Shown here piece by piece: positions 12,801 to 19,261 of a DNA stretch of 64,000 nt (position 1 is its first letter; each line of letters begins with the position of its first letter). The notes beneath the pieces are model-generated. The model was not told where the DNA came from. It saw nothing but the letters and a program-made list of their open reading frames with translations, and ran no database searches. Origin of the DNA: Sphingomonas sp. LM7. Lineage in GTDB: Bacteria; Pseudomonadota; Alphaproteobacteria; Sphingomonadales; Sphingomonadaceae. The position numbers and the translations under genes were made by a program. Where the stretch lies: contig NZ_CP019511.1 of assembly GCF_002002925.1 (NCBI RefSeq), forward strand, positions 1,922,001 to 1,986,000. The letters are read 5' to 3'.

Positions 12801-15800
12801 CGAGGTGATCGCGACGCCCGCGCCGCCCGAGAGCGCCACGTCGCCGAGCGTGACCGTGCCGTCGGCGTCGATGAACAGCAGTCCGCTGCCCGCACTTGCG
12901 CTGATCGTCGCCTGGCTGAAGTCGAGCATGCCGCCGGTCTGGCCGCTGACGACGAAATTGTCGGAATTCAGGCCCTGGGTGAGGCTGCCGAAATAGGCGA
13001 CGCTGGCGTTCGAATTCTGCAGGACGAAATTGGCGATCGCGCCGTCGGTGACGCTGGTCCCGGTGCCGAAGATGAACGTGCCCGAGGATCCGGACGCGAT
13101 GTTGATGCCGGCATTGCCGCCGTGCAGCGTGGTGGTGCCGTTGAAGGTGTAATTGCCGTCGGCATCGATGAACTGCAGGCCGTCGCCGCCCAACACGTCG
13201 ATCGTGCCGTCGCGGAAGCCGGCGATTCCGCTGTGCGAGAGCGTCGCCACGGTGGCGCTGGCGCCGGCATTGCTGGTGATGTCGCCGGCATAATCGAGAT
13301 TGACCGCGCCGCCGAGCAGCACTGCCGCCCCGACATTATGGGTGATCGATGCGTTGGCGAACACATAGTCGCCACTGCCATCTAGGCTAAGTCCGCCGTT
13401 GGTCAGGTCGAGCGCGCCGACATTCAGCACCGGCGCCACCGGCGCGAGGGCGGTGTTGCCGAGCATGGTGATGCCCCCGCCGGTGGCGGTTACGCTGTTG
13501 AACACAAGCGCGAGCGCCGAATTCTGGGCGACCAGCGCGTCGTCCCCCGTCGTGTCGATCGAGCCCGAGCGCACGATAGCCGAGAAGGCGCCGTTGCCGC
13601 TGAGCAGGACGCCGACGCCGGCCGTGTTCGCCACGTCGAGGCTGGTGAAATCGAGGCTGCCATTGGTCGCGTTGAGCGCCAGGCCGATGCCGTTGACGCG
13701 CGCGCCGGTCGTGCCGATCGCCAACGTTCCAGTCACTGCCTGCGCGCCTGCGGTCGCCAGGTCGGAATCGAACAGCGCGTGATCGAAATACAGCCCGCCG
13801 GTCTCGCCATTGCCGCCCTGGACCGTGATGCCGCTCAGCGCAGTAACCGTGAGCGTGCCGCCGCCGGTGCCGTCGAACGTCGCGACGGTGCCGCTGCTCG
13901 ACGAGAGCACCAGATTGCTGAGCGCGACATTGGCAGTGGCGCCGCCATCGGCGAGCGTGATCGCGCCGCCCGGTCCCGAGATCGCGCTGTTGCGGATGAT
14001 GATATTGGCGACACCGACGCCGCTGACGCCCGCGCCGTTGCCGCTGTTCCGGATGACCAGCCCGTCGAGAACGTTGCCGCCGCCGAGCACCAGCGTGCTC
14101 ATGCCGGCGGTGGTGGTCGTCAAGACCGGCGCGCCCGATCCGGCGAACGGATTGCCGATCTGGCCCGAAGGCACGCCGAAGAGCAGCAGGTTCGCCGGCG
14201 CGCCGCCCGGCAGCATCAGCGTATCGCCGTTGAGGAAGCTGAGCAGCGTGCGCCCGGCTGCGAGGTCGAACGAGCCCCCCGCCCCCGCCGCGTCGATGAC
14301 GTCTTGCCCGCCGGCGGAATCGTTGAGCAACACGATCGTGTCCGCGGACGACGCCTCGGCGCCCGCCAGGCTGCCCGGATCGGCGATCGTGCCGACCCCG
14401 GTCGCCCCGGCCTTGACGAAATAGAGCGTCGCCGAGGAAGTCAGCGAGCTGGTGTCGCCGGTGAGCGCCACGTCGAGGAAATTATAGCTGCCGGTGCCGA
14501 CGTTGATCCCGGTGATGACGATCGGCGTGACGGCGTTGATCGAAGACGCCGCGCCGTCGGCATCGGTGTTCGACCCGTCACCGAAGCGGAAATTGCCGGT
14601 GATCGCGGCGTTGGTCAGATCGACGCCGACGCCGACGCCGGTGATGCTGCTGCTCTCGGTGGTGGTGAAGTCGGTCGCGAAGGTCGCGCCGGTCAGGTCG
14701 ATGCCGCGCGTGCCTGTGGTCGAGCTGCCGGCGATGTCGAGCGTGTTGAAGCTGATCGTGCCCGAAGCATCGCGCGCCAGGACGCCGGTGGTGCCGGCGG
14801 CAAGGCCGGTGATGTTGACGTCGGCGAAGCTGATCGCACCGGTGCTGCCCGCGCCGAGCAGGATGCCGGAAGTGCCGACGCCCGCGATGTCGGTCGTTCC
14901 GGTGAAGGTCACGCTGCCATCGACGCGACCGAGCGAGATCCCCTCCGCCGAAACGCCGTTGATGCTCAGGTCGCCGATCGACACGCTGGTGCCCGTGCTG
15001 ACGCCGTCGATGACTACGCCGATGCCGGTGCCGCTGATCGCCGCATCGCCGATCGTGACGTCGCCCAGGCTGTCTGCGATCGCCAGCCCCGCATTGGCGC
15101 CGGTAACCACCAGGCCGCCGATCGAGACCGCGCCGTTGCGGGTGAGCGCGACGCCGTCGCCGCTGGCGTTCGCACTGATCGTGCCGATGCTGATCGCACC
15201 GCTATTGTCGGTGAGTTGGACCGCGTCGCCGTTGCTGCCCGCCACGCTGATCGACTGGATCGTAATCGCGCTGCTGGTATCGCCGATCGACACGCCTTCG
15301 CCCGCCGTCGTTCCCGCGACCGCGATGCTGCCGATCGCGACGCCGGCGCCGGTGACGTTCTGGATCGAAACCGCACTGGTCGCCGACGTGCCGGCGGTTA
15401 CCGTGCCGAAGCTGATCCCGGACGATGCGACATCGGTGAGCGACAGCGCCGCGCTGGCGCCGGTAGCGGCAATATCGACGTCGGCGGCCGAGACGCTCAG
15501 CGTCCCCGCTCCCGTGCCGCTCAGCGCAAGCGTCACGCCCGCGCTCGACGCCAGGTCGAGATTGGTCAGCTGAACCGAACTCGCTGCGCCGCCGTCGCTG
15601 ATCGCGATCGCGCCGGTCGCCCCGGCGATGTCCGAATTGAGGATGCGGACATTGCCGACGCCACTGCCCTCGACCCCGACATCGCCCGCGGCGTTGCGGA
15701 TCACCAGCCCGTCGATCGTGCTGTTGCTCGCCAGATTGACCGTCGCCGAACCCGCGAGGCTGGTGGTGAGCACTGCGCCGCCCGACCCCGCATAGGGATT

Positions 15801-18800
15801 GCTGATTCCGGCAGGGCCCACGCCGGTCAGGATCAGGTTGGCGGGCATGTTGCCGCCGCCGGTCGCGAAGAAGTCCTGCGCGAGGAAGCTGATCAGCGAC
15901 TGGCCGGCCGCGAGATCGAACGATCCGCCCGCGCTCGCCGCGTCGAACACATCCTGCCCACCGGTGGAATCGTTGAGCAGCACGATATATTCGGCGCCCG
16001 ATGCCTCGGCACCGGCAAGGCTGCCGGGATCGTCGCGCGTGCCCGTGCCGACTGCGCCGACCTGCGCATAATAGGCGCTGACGCCCGCGCCGGTGATGTT
16101 GGTGATGTCGCCCTGCAGCATCACGTCGGCGAAATTATAGCTGCCCTGGCCGGCATTCATCCCCGCGATGATGATCGGGGTATTCGCCGTGATGCGGCTG
16201 TTCATCGTGCCGCCGTCGCCGTCGCCAAAGCGGAACTGGCCGGTCATCGCGGCATCTGTGAGATCGACACCGATATCGACGTTCTGGATCACGCTGCCGG
16301 TCAGGATGATGACGTTGCCGCTATTGGTCGATCCGGTGACGTCGATGCCCGTGCCGAGGCCGGTGCCGGTGATGTCGAGCGTCGTGAACAGCACCGTGCC
16401 CTGGGTGTTGCGCACGTCGAGCCCGGTGAAGTCGCCCAGCCCGGTGATGTCGACATTGGCGAAGGTCACCCCGCCCGGCACGCTGCCGATCACGATGCCG
16501 TTGGCGCCCGGATTGGCGATCGTCAGCAGCCCGGCGAAACTGGTCGCGCCGGCAAGGTTGTTGAGCGAAATCGCATCGCCGATGGTGCCGGTGAGCGTGA
16601 TCGCGCCGAAGCTGACCGTCGAGCCCGCCAGCGTATCCTGTACGACGATCCCGCCGCTGCCGCTGATCGGCCCGGTGAAGCCGATTGTCCCACCGGTGCT
16701 GAAGATCGCCACGATCGGCAAGGCGCCGGTCGGATCGGTGATCGACGCGCCGAATACCAGATTGACGCTGCCGCCGCTGCCCGCGACGCCCTGTTCGCCG
16801 ATGCGTACCGAACTGCCGCCGCTGCCCGAAACCGTGCCGCCATTGACGCGGACAAGCCCGGTCGAATTGAGGATGACCAGGCCCTCGCCGCCGCTGTTCG
16901 AAACCGTCAGCGTGCCGATGGTAAGTGCGTTGCCGCCGGTCCCGCCGCCTTCGACAGTATCCAGGATCACGCCCGGCCCGGCCGCGCCAACCGAGCTGAT
17001 GCCGGCGAAATTGAGGTTGATCACCAGCGGATCGAGGTCCGCCGCGGTGCCGCCGACGGTGTCGATCGTCCCGTCCAGCGTCGCCAGCGTGAAGCTGTTG
17101 ACCTTCGAATTGACGACACGGAGCCCGGTGGCGCCGCTATTGGCGATGTCGAGATCGGCGAAGCTCAGGCTGCCGGTGACGTCGGTGAGGAACACGCCCT
17201 GCCCGTTCACGCGCGCGCCGCTGGTGCCGACTTCCATCCGGCCGGCGTTGACGACCTGTACGCCCGCCGTGGTGGTGTTCGCATCGAACGTCGCCGAGCG
17301 GACGCTGACGCCGCCGGTCTCGCCGGTGCCGCCGCGCACGGTGATCCCGGATAGCCCGGTGACGGTGACGGTGCCTGCGCCCGATCCGTCGATGTCGAGG
17401 ACGTTGCCGCCGGTCGCCGACAGGATCAGGTTCGACAGCGAGGTGCTGAGGTTGGCGCCGCCGTCGTTGATGTCGACGGCACCCGCGCCGCCCGAGATCG
17501 TCGAATTGGCGAGCGAGACATTGCTGCCGCCGGTGACCAGAACGCCCGCGCCCGCGCCGCCGCGTACGGTGAGCCCGGTCAGCGCCACCGTGCCGAGCGT
17601 ATTGGTCAGCGAGATGCCCGCGCCGCCGGTATTCTCGACGATCGTCCGCTCGATCGCGAAGCCGCCGACGCCAGTCGCGGCGATGCCGACGCCCGCGCCG
17701 CGGATCGTCACGTCGCGGACCACCGAGCCCTGGCCCAGCGCCACTGCCGCGCCCGCGGCGCTGGTGCCGACGACGATGCCGTTGGTGCCGCCCAGCCCAT
17801 AGGACACGGTGTTGCCGCCGATCAGGCGCACATCGACGGTGCTAGCGCCGCCGACCAGATACTGGTTGGCAGCAAGCGTCACGCCGGCCGTGTTGATCGT
17901 CCCGGCGTTGCCGAGCGCCACGACGACGCCATTGGCGCCCGCGCGCGTCACAGCATCGGCGATCGTCGTCGGGCTCGCCAGCGTGCCCGCCGCGCCGGTG
18001 ACGCCCGCACCATTGGCGTAATAGAAACCGCCGAACTGGTTGCCGGTGCGCGCATCGACGGCGAAGCGGCTGGTGGTCAGGTCGGTATAGCGGCTGCCCG
18101 AGCGCGCGACATAATCGCGGCGTACCCGGTCGCCCATCTGCCGGTCGAGCCCGGTGGGCACGGCACCGCGATCGTTCGCGCGCCCGCCGAACGGAACCGA
18201 CAGCCGCACCGTCGCGCGTGCATCGGAGCCGAAGCGCTTGTCATGCTCGAACGTGCCGCCAAAGGTGAAGCGCGCGCCGCTGTTCTTGTCCTCGATGTCC
18301 ATTTCGAGGCCGGCGCGAACGCCGCGATAGTTCGCGTCGGCATCCTTATCCCAATAATCGAACCCGCCGACCGAACCGCGGATGCTGGCATTGCTGCCGA
18401 CCGGCAGGCGCACGCCCGCCTCGCCGTTGAAGCCCTGGAGCGGAATCGCCTCCAGCCGGAAGCCGCTATAGCGCTCGATCAGCCGGTTGTTCTCCAGCAG
18501 CAGCGCGGCCGATCCGGCGGCAGCCGGATCGATATAGCCGATCGTCTGCTTCTTGCTGAGCGGCAGGCGATAATTGACGCGCACGTCGAAGACCGAGCTG
18601 AATCCCTCGAGCCCCATCGATACCGCCGCCTGATCGCGCGATCCGATGTCCGAACGATAGAAATCGGCGCCGACATTGACGCCGATCGCCGTGTCCTCGC
18701 TGGTGCGGAAGCGCGCGCCGACCGTGGCCGAGCCGTTGCGGTCGAAGCGCTGGTCGTATCCGATGCGCCCGTCGACATAGACGAGCCCCGAATCATTCTG

Positions 18801-18980
18801 CGCGATCGGCGCGAACAAGGAGGTCGAGATGCCGATATCCTTGCCCGCCTGGGCATCGACTTCGGCGCGGGGCTTCCAGGTGGGGGCACCGCTGGTCTGT
18901 CCCCATGCGGGCGACGCCGCGACGAGGACGGCTCCGGTCAGGCACGTCGAAAACAGGCGTGCCTTGCTGGACTTACGCAT
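861..18980 (-). CDS. Giant secreted protein: inverse-autotransporter-like barrel plus ~5700-residue beta-helix passenger
   Basis: The product is about 6039 residues. Residues 1-28 are a signal peptide ending SPAWGQ. Residues ~45-265 consist of alternating amphipathic strands (for example VYVDGRIGYDQRF, FDVRVNYRLPLS, GVRAGLEMDIED and a final VRLSVPFGG) and resemble the outer-membrane barrel of inverse autotransporters (intimin/invasin, type Ve). The rest is Gly/Thr/Ser/Ala/Asn/Val-rich repeats of short strands typical of right-handed parallel beta-helices. There are no Ig-like domains, no RTX nonapeptides, no C-terminal autotransporter barrel and no sorting motif, so export through the N-terminal barrel is the simplest model. 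The passenger divides into seven blocks opened by a motif such as YYVxAGATGxGTxxDPGSL. I chose the ATG at 18980 because a G-rich Shine-Dalgarno precedes it and the signal peptide starts there; an upstream ATG at 19007 would add nine residues. A role as adhesin or biofilm matrix protein is inferred. The barrel type is less certain than secretion and beta-helix character. Confidence 0.8.
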   Translation of the reverse strand: MRKSSKARLFSTCLTGAVLVAASPAWGQTSGAPTWKPRAEVDAQAGKDIGISTSLFAPIAQNDSGLVYVDGRIGYDQRFDRNGSATVGARFRTSEDTAIGVNVGADFYRSDIGSRDQAAVSMGLEGFSSVFDVRVNYRLPLSKKQTIGYIDPAAAGSAALLLENNRLIERYSGFRLEAIPLQGFNGEAGVRLPVGSNASIRGSVGGFDYWDKDADANYRGVRAGLEMDIEDKNSGARFTFGGTFEHDKRFGSDARATVRLSVPFGGRANDRGAVPTGLDRQMGDRVRRDYVARSGSRYTDLTTSRFAVDARTGNQFGGFYYANGAGVTGAAGTLASPTTIADAVTRAGANGVVVALGNAGTINTAGVTLAANQYLVGGASTVDVRLIGGNTVSYGLGGTNGIVVGTSAAGAAVALGQGSVVRDVTIRGAGVGIAATGVGGFAIERTIVENTGGAGISLTNTLGTVALTGLTVRGGAGAGVLVTGGSNVSLANSTISGGAGAVDINDGGANLSTSLSNLILSATGGNVLDIDGSGAGTVTVTGLSGITVRGGTGETGGVSVRSATFDANTTTAGVQVVNAGRMEVGTSGARVNGQGVFLTDVTGSLSFADLDIANSGATGLRVVNSKVNSFTLATLDGTIDTVGGTAADLDPLVINLNFAGISSVGAAGPGVILDTVEGGGTGGNALTIGTLTVSNSGGEGLVILNSTGLVRVNGGTVSGSGGSSVRIGEQGVAGSGGSVNLVFGASITDPTGALPIVAIFSTGGTIGFTGPISGSGGIVVQDTLAGSTVSFGAITLTGTIGDAISLNNLAGATSFAGLLTIANPGANGIVIGSVPGGVTFANVDITGLGDFTGLDVRNTQGTVLFTTLDITGTGLGTGIDVTGSTNSGNVIILTGSVIQNVDIGVDLTDAAMTGQFRFGDGDGGTMNSRITANTPIIIAGMNAGQGSYNFADVMLQGDITNITGAGVSAYYAQVGAVGTGTRDDPGSLAGAEASGAEYIVLLNDSTGGQDVFDAASAGGSFDLAAGQSLISFLAQDFFATGGGNMPANLILTGVGPAGISNPYAGSGGAVLTTSLAGSATVNLASNSTIDGLVIRNAAGDVGVEGSGVGNVRILNSDIAGATGAIAISDGGAASSVQLTNLDLASSAGVTLALSGTGAGTLSVSAADVDIAATGASAALSLTDVASSGISFGTVTAGTSATSAVSIQNVTGAGVAIGSIAVAGTTAGEGVSIGDTSSAITIQSISVAGSNGDAVQLTDNSGAISIGTISANASGDGVALTRNGAVSIGGLVVTGANAGLAIADSLGDVTIGDAAISGTGIGVVIDGVSTGTSVSIGDLSINGVSAEGISLGRVDGSVTFTGTTDIAGVGTSGILLGAGSTGAISFADVNITGLAAGTTGVLARDASGTISFNTLDIAGSSTTGTRGIDLTGATFATDFTTTESSSITGVGVGVDLTNAAITGNFRFGDGSNTDADGAASSINAVTPIVITGINVGTGSYNFLDVALTGDTSSLTSSATLYFVKAGATGVGTIADPGSLAGAEASSADTIVLLNDSAGGQDVIDAAGAGGSFDLAAGRTLLSFLNGDTLMLPGGAPANLLLFGVPSGQIGNPFAGSGAPVLTTTTAGMSTLVLGGGNVLDGLVIRNSGNGAGVSGVGVANIIIRNSAISGPGGAITLADGGATANVALSNLVLSSSSGTVATFDGTGGGTLTVTALSGITVQGGNGETGGLYFDHALFDSDLATAGAQAVTGTLAIGTTGARVNGIGLALNATNGSLDFTSLDVANTAGVGVLLSGNGAFSAIVRSGSIDTTGDDALVAQNSALALVFNSVTATGGGITMLGNTALAPVAPVLNVGALDLTNGGLSLDGSGDYVFANASITHNVGAAVLLGGAVNLDYAGDITSNAGASATVATLSHSGIAGFRDGTIDVLGGDGLQFIDADGNYTFNGTTTLHGGNAGINIASGSSGTFIFGTGTSVTDGAIANFVLQNSNASVAYFGSLTQGLNSDNFVVSGQTGGMLDFSQATISASAGSGLLFIDADGTVTLGDVALSGGAGVAITSGSSGTLSFGNVDITGLGANRTAVDLTGATGNVTFQTLDIAGISVTGTKGIDLTGSTTAANIIVTESSSITGVDIGVDLTNAAITGTFRYGDGSNTDADGAASSINAVTPIAITGLNGAVGTYNFADVALTGNLTALQSNKTMFWVQAGATGAGTRSDPGSLSAAEASGAQVIILLDTQAGAAQDVIDAASAGGSLDLIANQSLLAFRNGDTLNVGGGAPANLVLFGIAGGTVTNPYAGSGAALLTTTQAGANTVTLASGALIDGVQIGNLDARGVYGAGVTGVTIRNSTIFGDLHAVEIIDNGVASNVALSNLALSGGNVGGHALSLMGNGGGQLTVTQLTGITVAGGSLTGGVFGRDVIFDADLSTAGIQTVTGTVDIGSAASRVTGYGFVMEGATGALSLATTIFNTGSAGLYADGGAGGFTLAITGGTIDRMNGLNNGAIELFNLSADIQLTSVDYVGTDVGILLDNVTGVGTGGRALDIGTLTISGNPGTGIRLRGAATGNFNFGSGSSITMSTGTGIELTNTGAGNFTYAGDITISGAASALVDVSNGNITAATFGGTLNATGGRGLQFDNADGTYSFTGTTTLNGGDVGINIVNGSAGIFSFGTGTSITSPSGAGINIADSTAGLTYSGALTFATAGQAAVNVVNHTGGTLLFQTGTLNITNGSGLQFDNADGTYNFTGTTTLNGGDAGLDIVNGSAGAFTFGTGTSITSPSGTGISIANSTAGMTYSGALTFATAGQAAVNVVNHTGGTLLFQTGTLNATNGTGLQFDNADGTYNFTGTTTLNGGDAGLDIVNGSAGAFSFGTGTSITSPSGTGINIDGSTASVTYSGNLTYATAAQAAINVANHSGGTITFQTGTLGITGGTGVSLNNADGTYNFNGTASLGSGAQGVRITTGSTGTFDFGSGTSVNAALGGLAVSNSSANITYAGTLTASAPGAAAVFSATTDQSIVDLTTAIFNVTNGAGIAFDDADGTYDFGTVALSGGARIAVLNGSSGAFTFGDVDITGLSANLTAVNLTGATGDVTFNTLDITGASATGTRGIDLTGNTGTGDIVVTNSSAITGVGIGVDLTNASRPGLFQYGDGESAVDVASTINATTPLVITGLNAGTGTYNFADVALVGDTSGLATSATVYYVLAGATGAGTLGDPGSLASAEAATADFIILLNNPTGGQDVIDALGSNGDDTLLLDINQALRSFRDGDTIALPGGAPVNIILTGVTTGSVTNPYAGSGAPTLTTTGAANTVTLANGSSINGVLVQSAVGNSAVFGSGVSGVTLSNATLFGPGGGLRLNDGGVAASATLTNLSTSSSGNGIAFWLAGDGAGTMTVTGSGNNVSHSGAGALLNLTDIAVGGAGLAFGTVTATAAGGGVELGSIAGAGTLSFTGITVAGAAGSAVALHDSSATVNLGNVTVSGALGTGIALTANSGATTIGTVNIGSSATGIAATGLTGTLTVGDTAIDGATTAGILFGTGNTGTIGFGNVSITGVPANARGVDARNIGAGDVTFETLDVTGASATGTRGIDLTGNTGTGDFIVTNSSTITGVGIGVDLTNASRSGNFQYGDGENAINVLSTINATTPIVIAGLNGAIGDYNFLDVNLVGDTSPLEVSAFFVRAGATGVGSRLDPGSLAAADASSASFIVLLDTQAGAGSFDTISGAITLADGQSLISFRNTDTLNVGGGAPANVRVTGITTGVISNPNAGSGAPLLTSTDALGTIQLGGTSTIDGIVVSNTGTGAGIYANATAGTATIRNSSISGGGAGIDIRSGAAARIVNLQNLTLRNVGNNAGALLTLNGTGGTLTLTGMSNFAIDTSGGETAGLIFNTVTFDSDLATAGIQAVNAGAFTIGTSGARVQGGGLSLTNVSGALTFTDIDIANNGGTGLLVANSKANNFLLTTLDGSVDTTNGTAVNLDPLVVNMTLAGITASGGAWGVLLDQVEGSFTVNGAVNVTGATTAGIAIQDNTAQATPLAANFNGAVTINNTTGAGLSLTNNTGATIVFAGGGTGVDVVTTSGAGLVASGGGTINFAGSGNSIQTATGQVLGLANVTAAAGGIAFGSLASTGTVAGATAINLDNLDGGAFSGGTVSIAGTSGATSDGIFIGGGSNSTISFGATTISATGDEGVEINGAGNGAVTFSSVTIDDTAGNGVLIDGATGSVTISAGAIGGTNDPSGNGVFVNGGTGNVTIDAAITKTSGNVALAIANRTAGTLSFGGNIAASGTGLGVGIDAVTGGSVSVSGNLTLSGNENLVQVRDSAAAITFSGASKSVSGTALQAINLTNNTGSTIAFTGGGLAIGGTPAVALNASGGGTLTVTGSGNTINGPTALNLNAITVGAAGLNFASVTTNARATGIALTNVASSGGGAITLGSVNLQGITSAAISVDGTLGAALNITDLDIGLNNAAAIGLDLNAATLAAGITAGDFDLTNAAAAGTTIGVDLRGTTGGQIVRLGDATAGGAFSTIAGVATGVWLDAGTNAAFTYGDGEFGTDGTSTISAATAINAAAAPAAGTYDFRDVTFGASPGLGFGVGRTLFIDSNGATGGGNGSGGDGANPMTLAAAELALTATDVIVLVNNGAAINAAGSNGNDTLALLADTQVRGFGQGPLALTLSVPATILLSSNTVNIADPTGNGAATLTSAAGANVITLGASGNRISGFILDGAPGGALRGIVDNGGATGTLINLMTIRNFNAVGGYGIEITPSTNTTIDSASLTGNTNDIFLNAAGSTISNVTALGATGISITLNNATGTTTLTNVNISGAATGLSFTTPAGTINATNVDIAGAGTSALTVSGGTASLNFDAASSIVQAAGGLAVNFTGNHTTGTFAYAGLVNASSGAGLQFNNADGTYTFTGTTTLNGGDAGIDIVNGATGTFAFGSGTTLTHNGAGNAFVLQSSATVTYDGTITDNNGFAVEIDGHDAGTATFNGAISSSIANASTVVSVINSNAGTIAFNGQMNIASTGTVVSLSGNDGSTVTFNAGGTGLDITSTTGSGFAMSGGGTVNVLGSGNSIATTSGTLLDIANTGATTATLNLNFASASNTGGTNGILVNRTAGTLAGTVDIAGGAITATTRGVSLTGDALNLTYGGTITTSGVAARSVEATGRTGGTATLSGNLTDTSLGINIANNTGGAVTFSGQNVSLSTGANAAVTLANNGGSTVNFASAGGGTGFDVVTTSGAGLSATGGGTLTITGSGNSIQTATGQILSLSGVSAGAAGITFGSLQSTGTVTGIAVNFNNFDSVGGGAFSGGTTSIAATTGGDGIFIGNGSNANIGFGATTIGTTAGTIGGDGIEVNGSGNGAVTFASVDIDGTTAHGVNVTGAAGATGAVSINGGTIGATASSAGDGVNLTGGGTGVTVAAAITKTNAGNIVEVSNRAAGTATFSGNLSATGGVANGILINNNSGGTITFSGATKTLTTGANNAIQFDNTGPTGAAVSFTGGGLVVTTAAGRGITATSTTAGAGSLAITGTGNSITSGTGIALNLVNTNIAAGGVTLQSVSANGAARGILLNTTGGAGGLTITGTGSTDGSGGTIINTTRGVELLNTSLVSISNMALTNASLTGEAAGQDLTLATANGSLYLSNVATAVFNNVDITGTIADNGITGINVSNFQFNNGLIDNAGDGANESGIEFINLSGTSSLTNTEIRFSETNSLDIVNTDVNLNLTLNNVIFRDTQSSATNGEGGLQFRSFSNAAGAPTTNIDILDSDFLRLRTQAIQVIGEDDSIVNIDITNNVINVDTGIGTGIDINGNDTATVNFNIIGNPTIRASGGAAINISSFLNANVMGRITNNANITVFSQSGTTNASGSGIRLLAQESSRIIVDVSGNTVNMGAFNNSAAVDVIAREGSARLDLRLLNNVIDSTDTNTLADINIQSGSSSGSNIETNQIYAYIANNNLSATAAPNVLRLRVSELDNTHDPRIFLQGFVEGGAGIEDDAVATWNANGNTPGATTGNIAVSLTGTATGPSAGTAVAPSNPLP
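4950..18030 (-). repeat. Seven passenger blocks with a recurring junction motif
   Basis: Each block of the giant protein opens with a motif of the form Y(F/Y)VxAGATGxGTxxDPGSLAxAEAS, then a segment like IVLLNxxxGGQDVIDA, then NPYAGSGAPxLTTT. It usually closes with ITGVxIGVDLTNA, YGDG and YNFxDVxLxGD. Approximate junction positions on the DNA are 18025 (most divergent), 16090, 14440, 12390, 9400, 7960 and 5215. The resulting blocks differ in length, from about 1.4 to 3 kb for the internal ones. The copies have diverged, so these are old internal duplications. Confidence 0.75.
10381..10980 (-). repeat. Near-identical 300-bp (100-residue) tandem repeat inside the giant gene
   Basis: The segment 10381-10680 recurs at 10681-10980 with exactly 300-bp spacing. 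My hand count gives about 282 of 300 identical bases. Flanking partial copies extend to about 10321 and 11100 with lower identity. The encoded unit contains FGTGTSITSPSGTGI, TYSGALTFATAGQAAVNVV and LQFDNADGTYNFTGTTTLN. The unit is in frame, so gain or loss of a copy would keep the gene open. Confidence 0.85.
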
Positions 18981-19261
18981 CGAATATCCCCCGTTCGCCA
19001 GTCGCAATAGCCACCGGCGCTCCCATCATGCATGCGCGTTCGTACATCCGTCTGATGCGGATATTGTCGATCGCTCGGGCGACACCGGCGTTGACGACTA
19101 GCACAGGCTAATATCTGCAACAAGCGAGCGCTAAGTAAATTTACGGATAATTATAGATGATTACGCGGCTTTTCACAGCTTGCCGCGCGAGTAGATTACC
19201 CGTGTTCACGCCGATTATGATACGCTTGCGCAATGAACTTACCGGACCCGCGCCAGCCGGG

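Noticed and set aside
13779..17354. A plus-strand open frame of about 1190 codons
   Set aside because: Same reason: antisense to the beta-helix repeats, with no recognisable domain and an amino-acid composition typical of antisense frames.
861..18980. The giant protein as an RTX (calcium nonapeptide) toxin or haemolysin
   Set aside because: There are no GGxGxDxxx tandem nonapeptides; the occasional NGDDTL is not repeated, and no type I secretion genes are adjacent.
861..18980. The giant protein as a classical type Va autotransporter or a two-partner secretion exoprotein
   Set aside because: There is no C-terminal barrel, and no TPS domain or TpsB gene is seen. The only barrel-like region is N-terminal.
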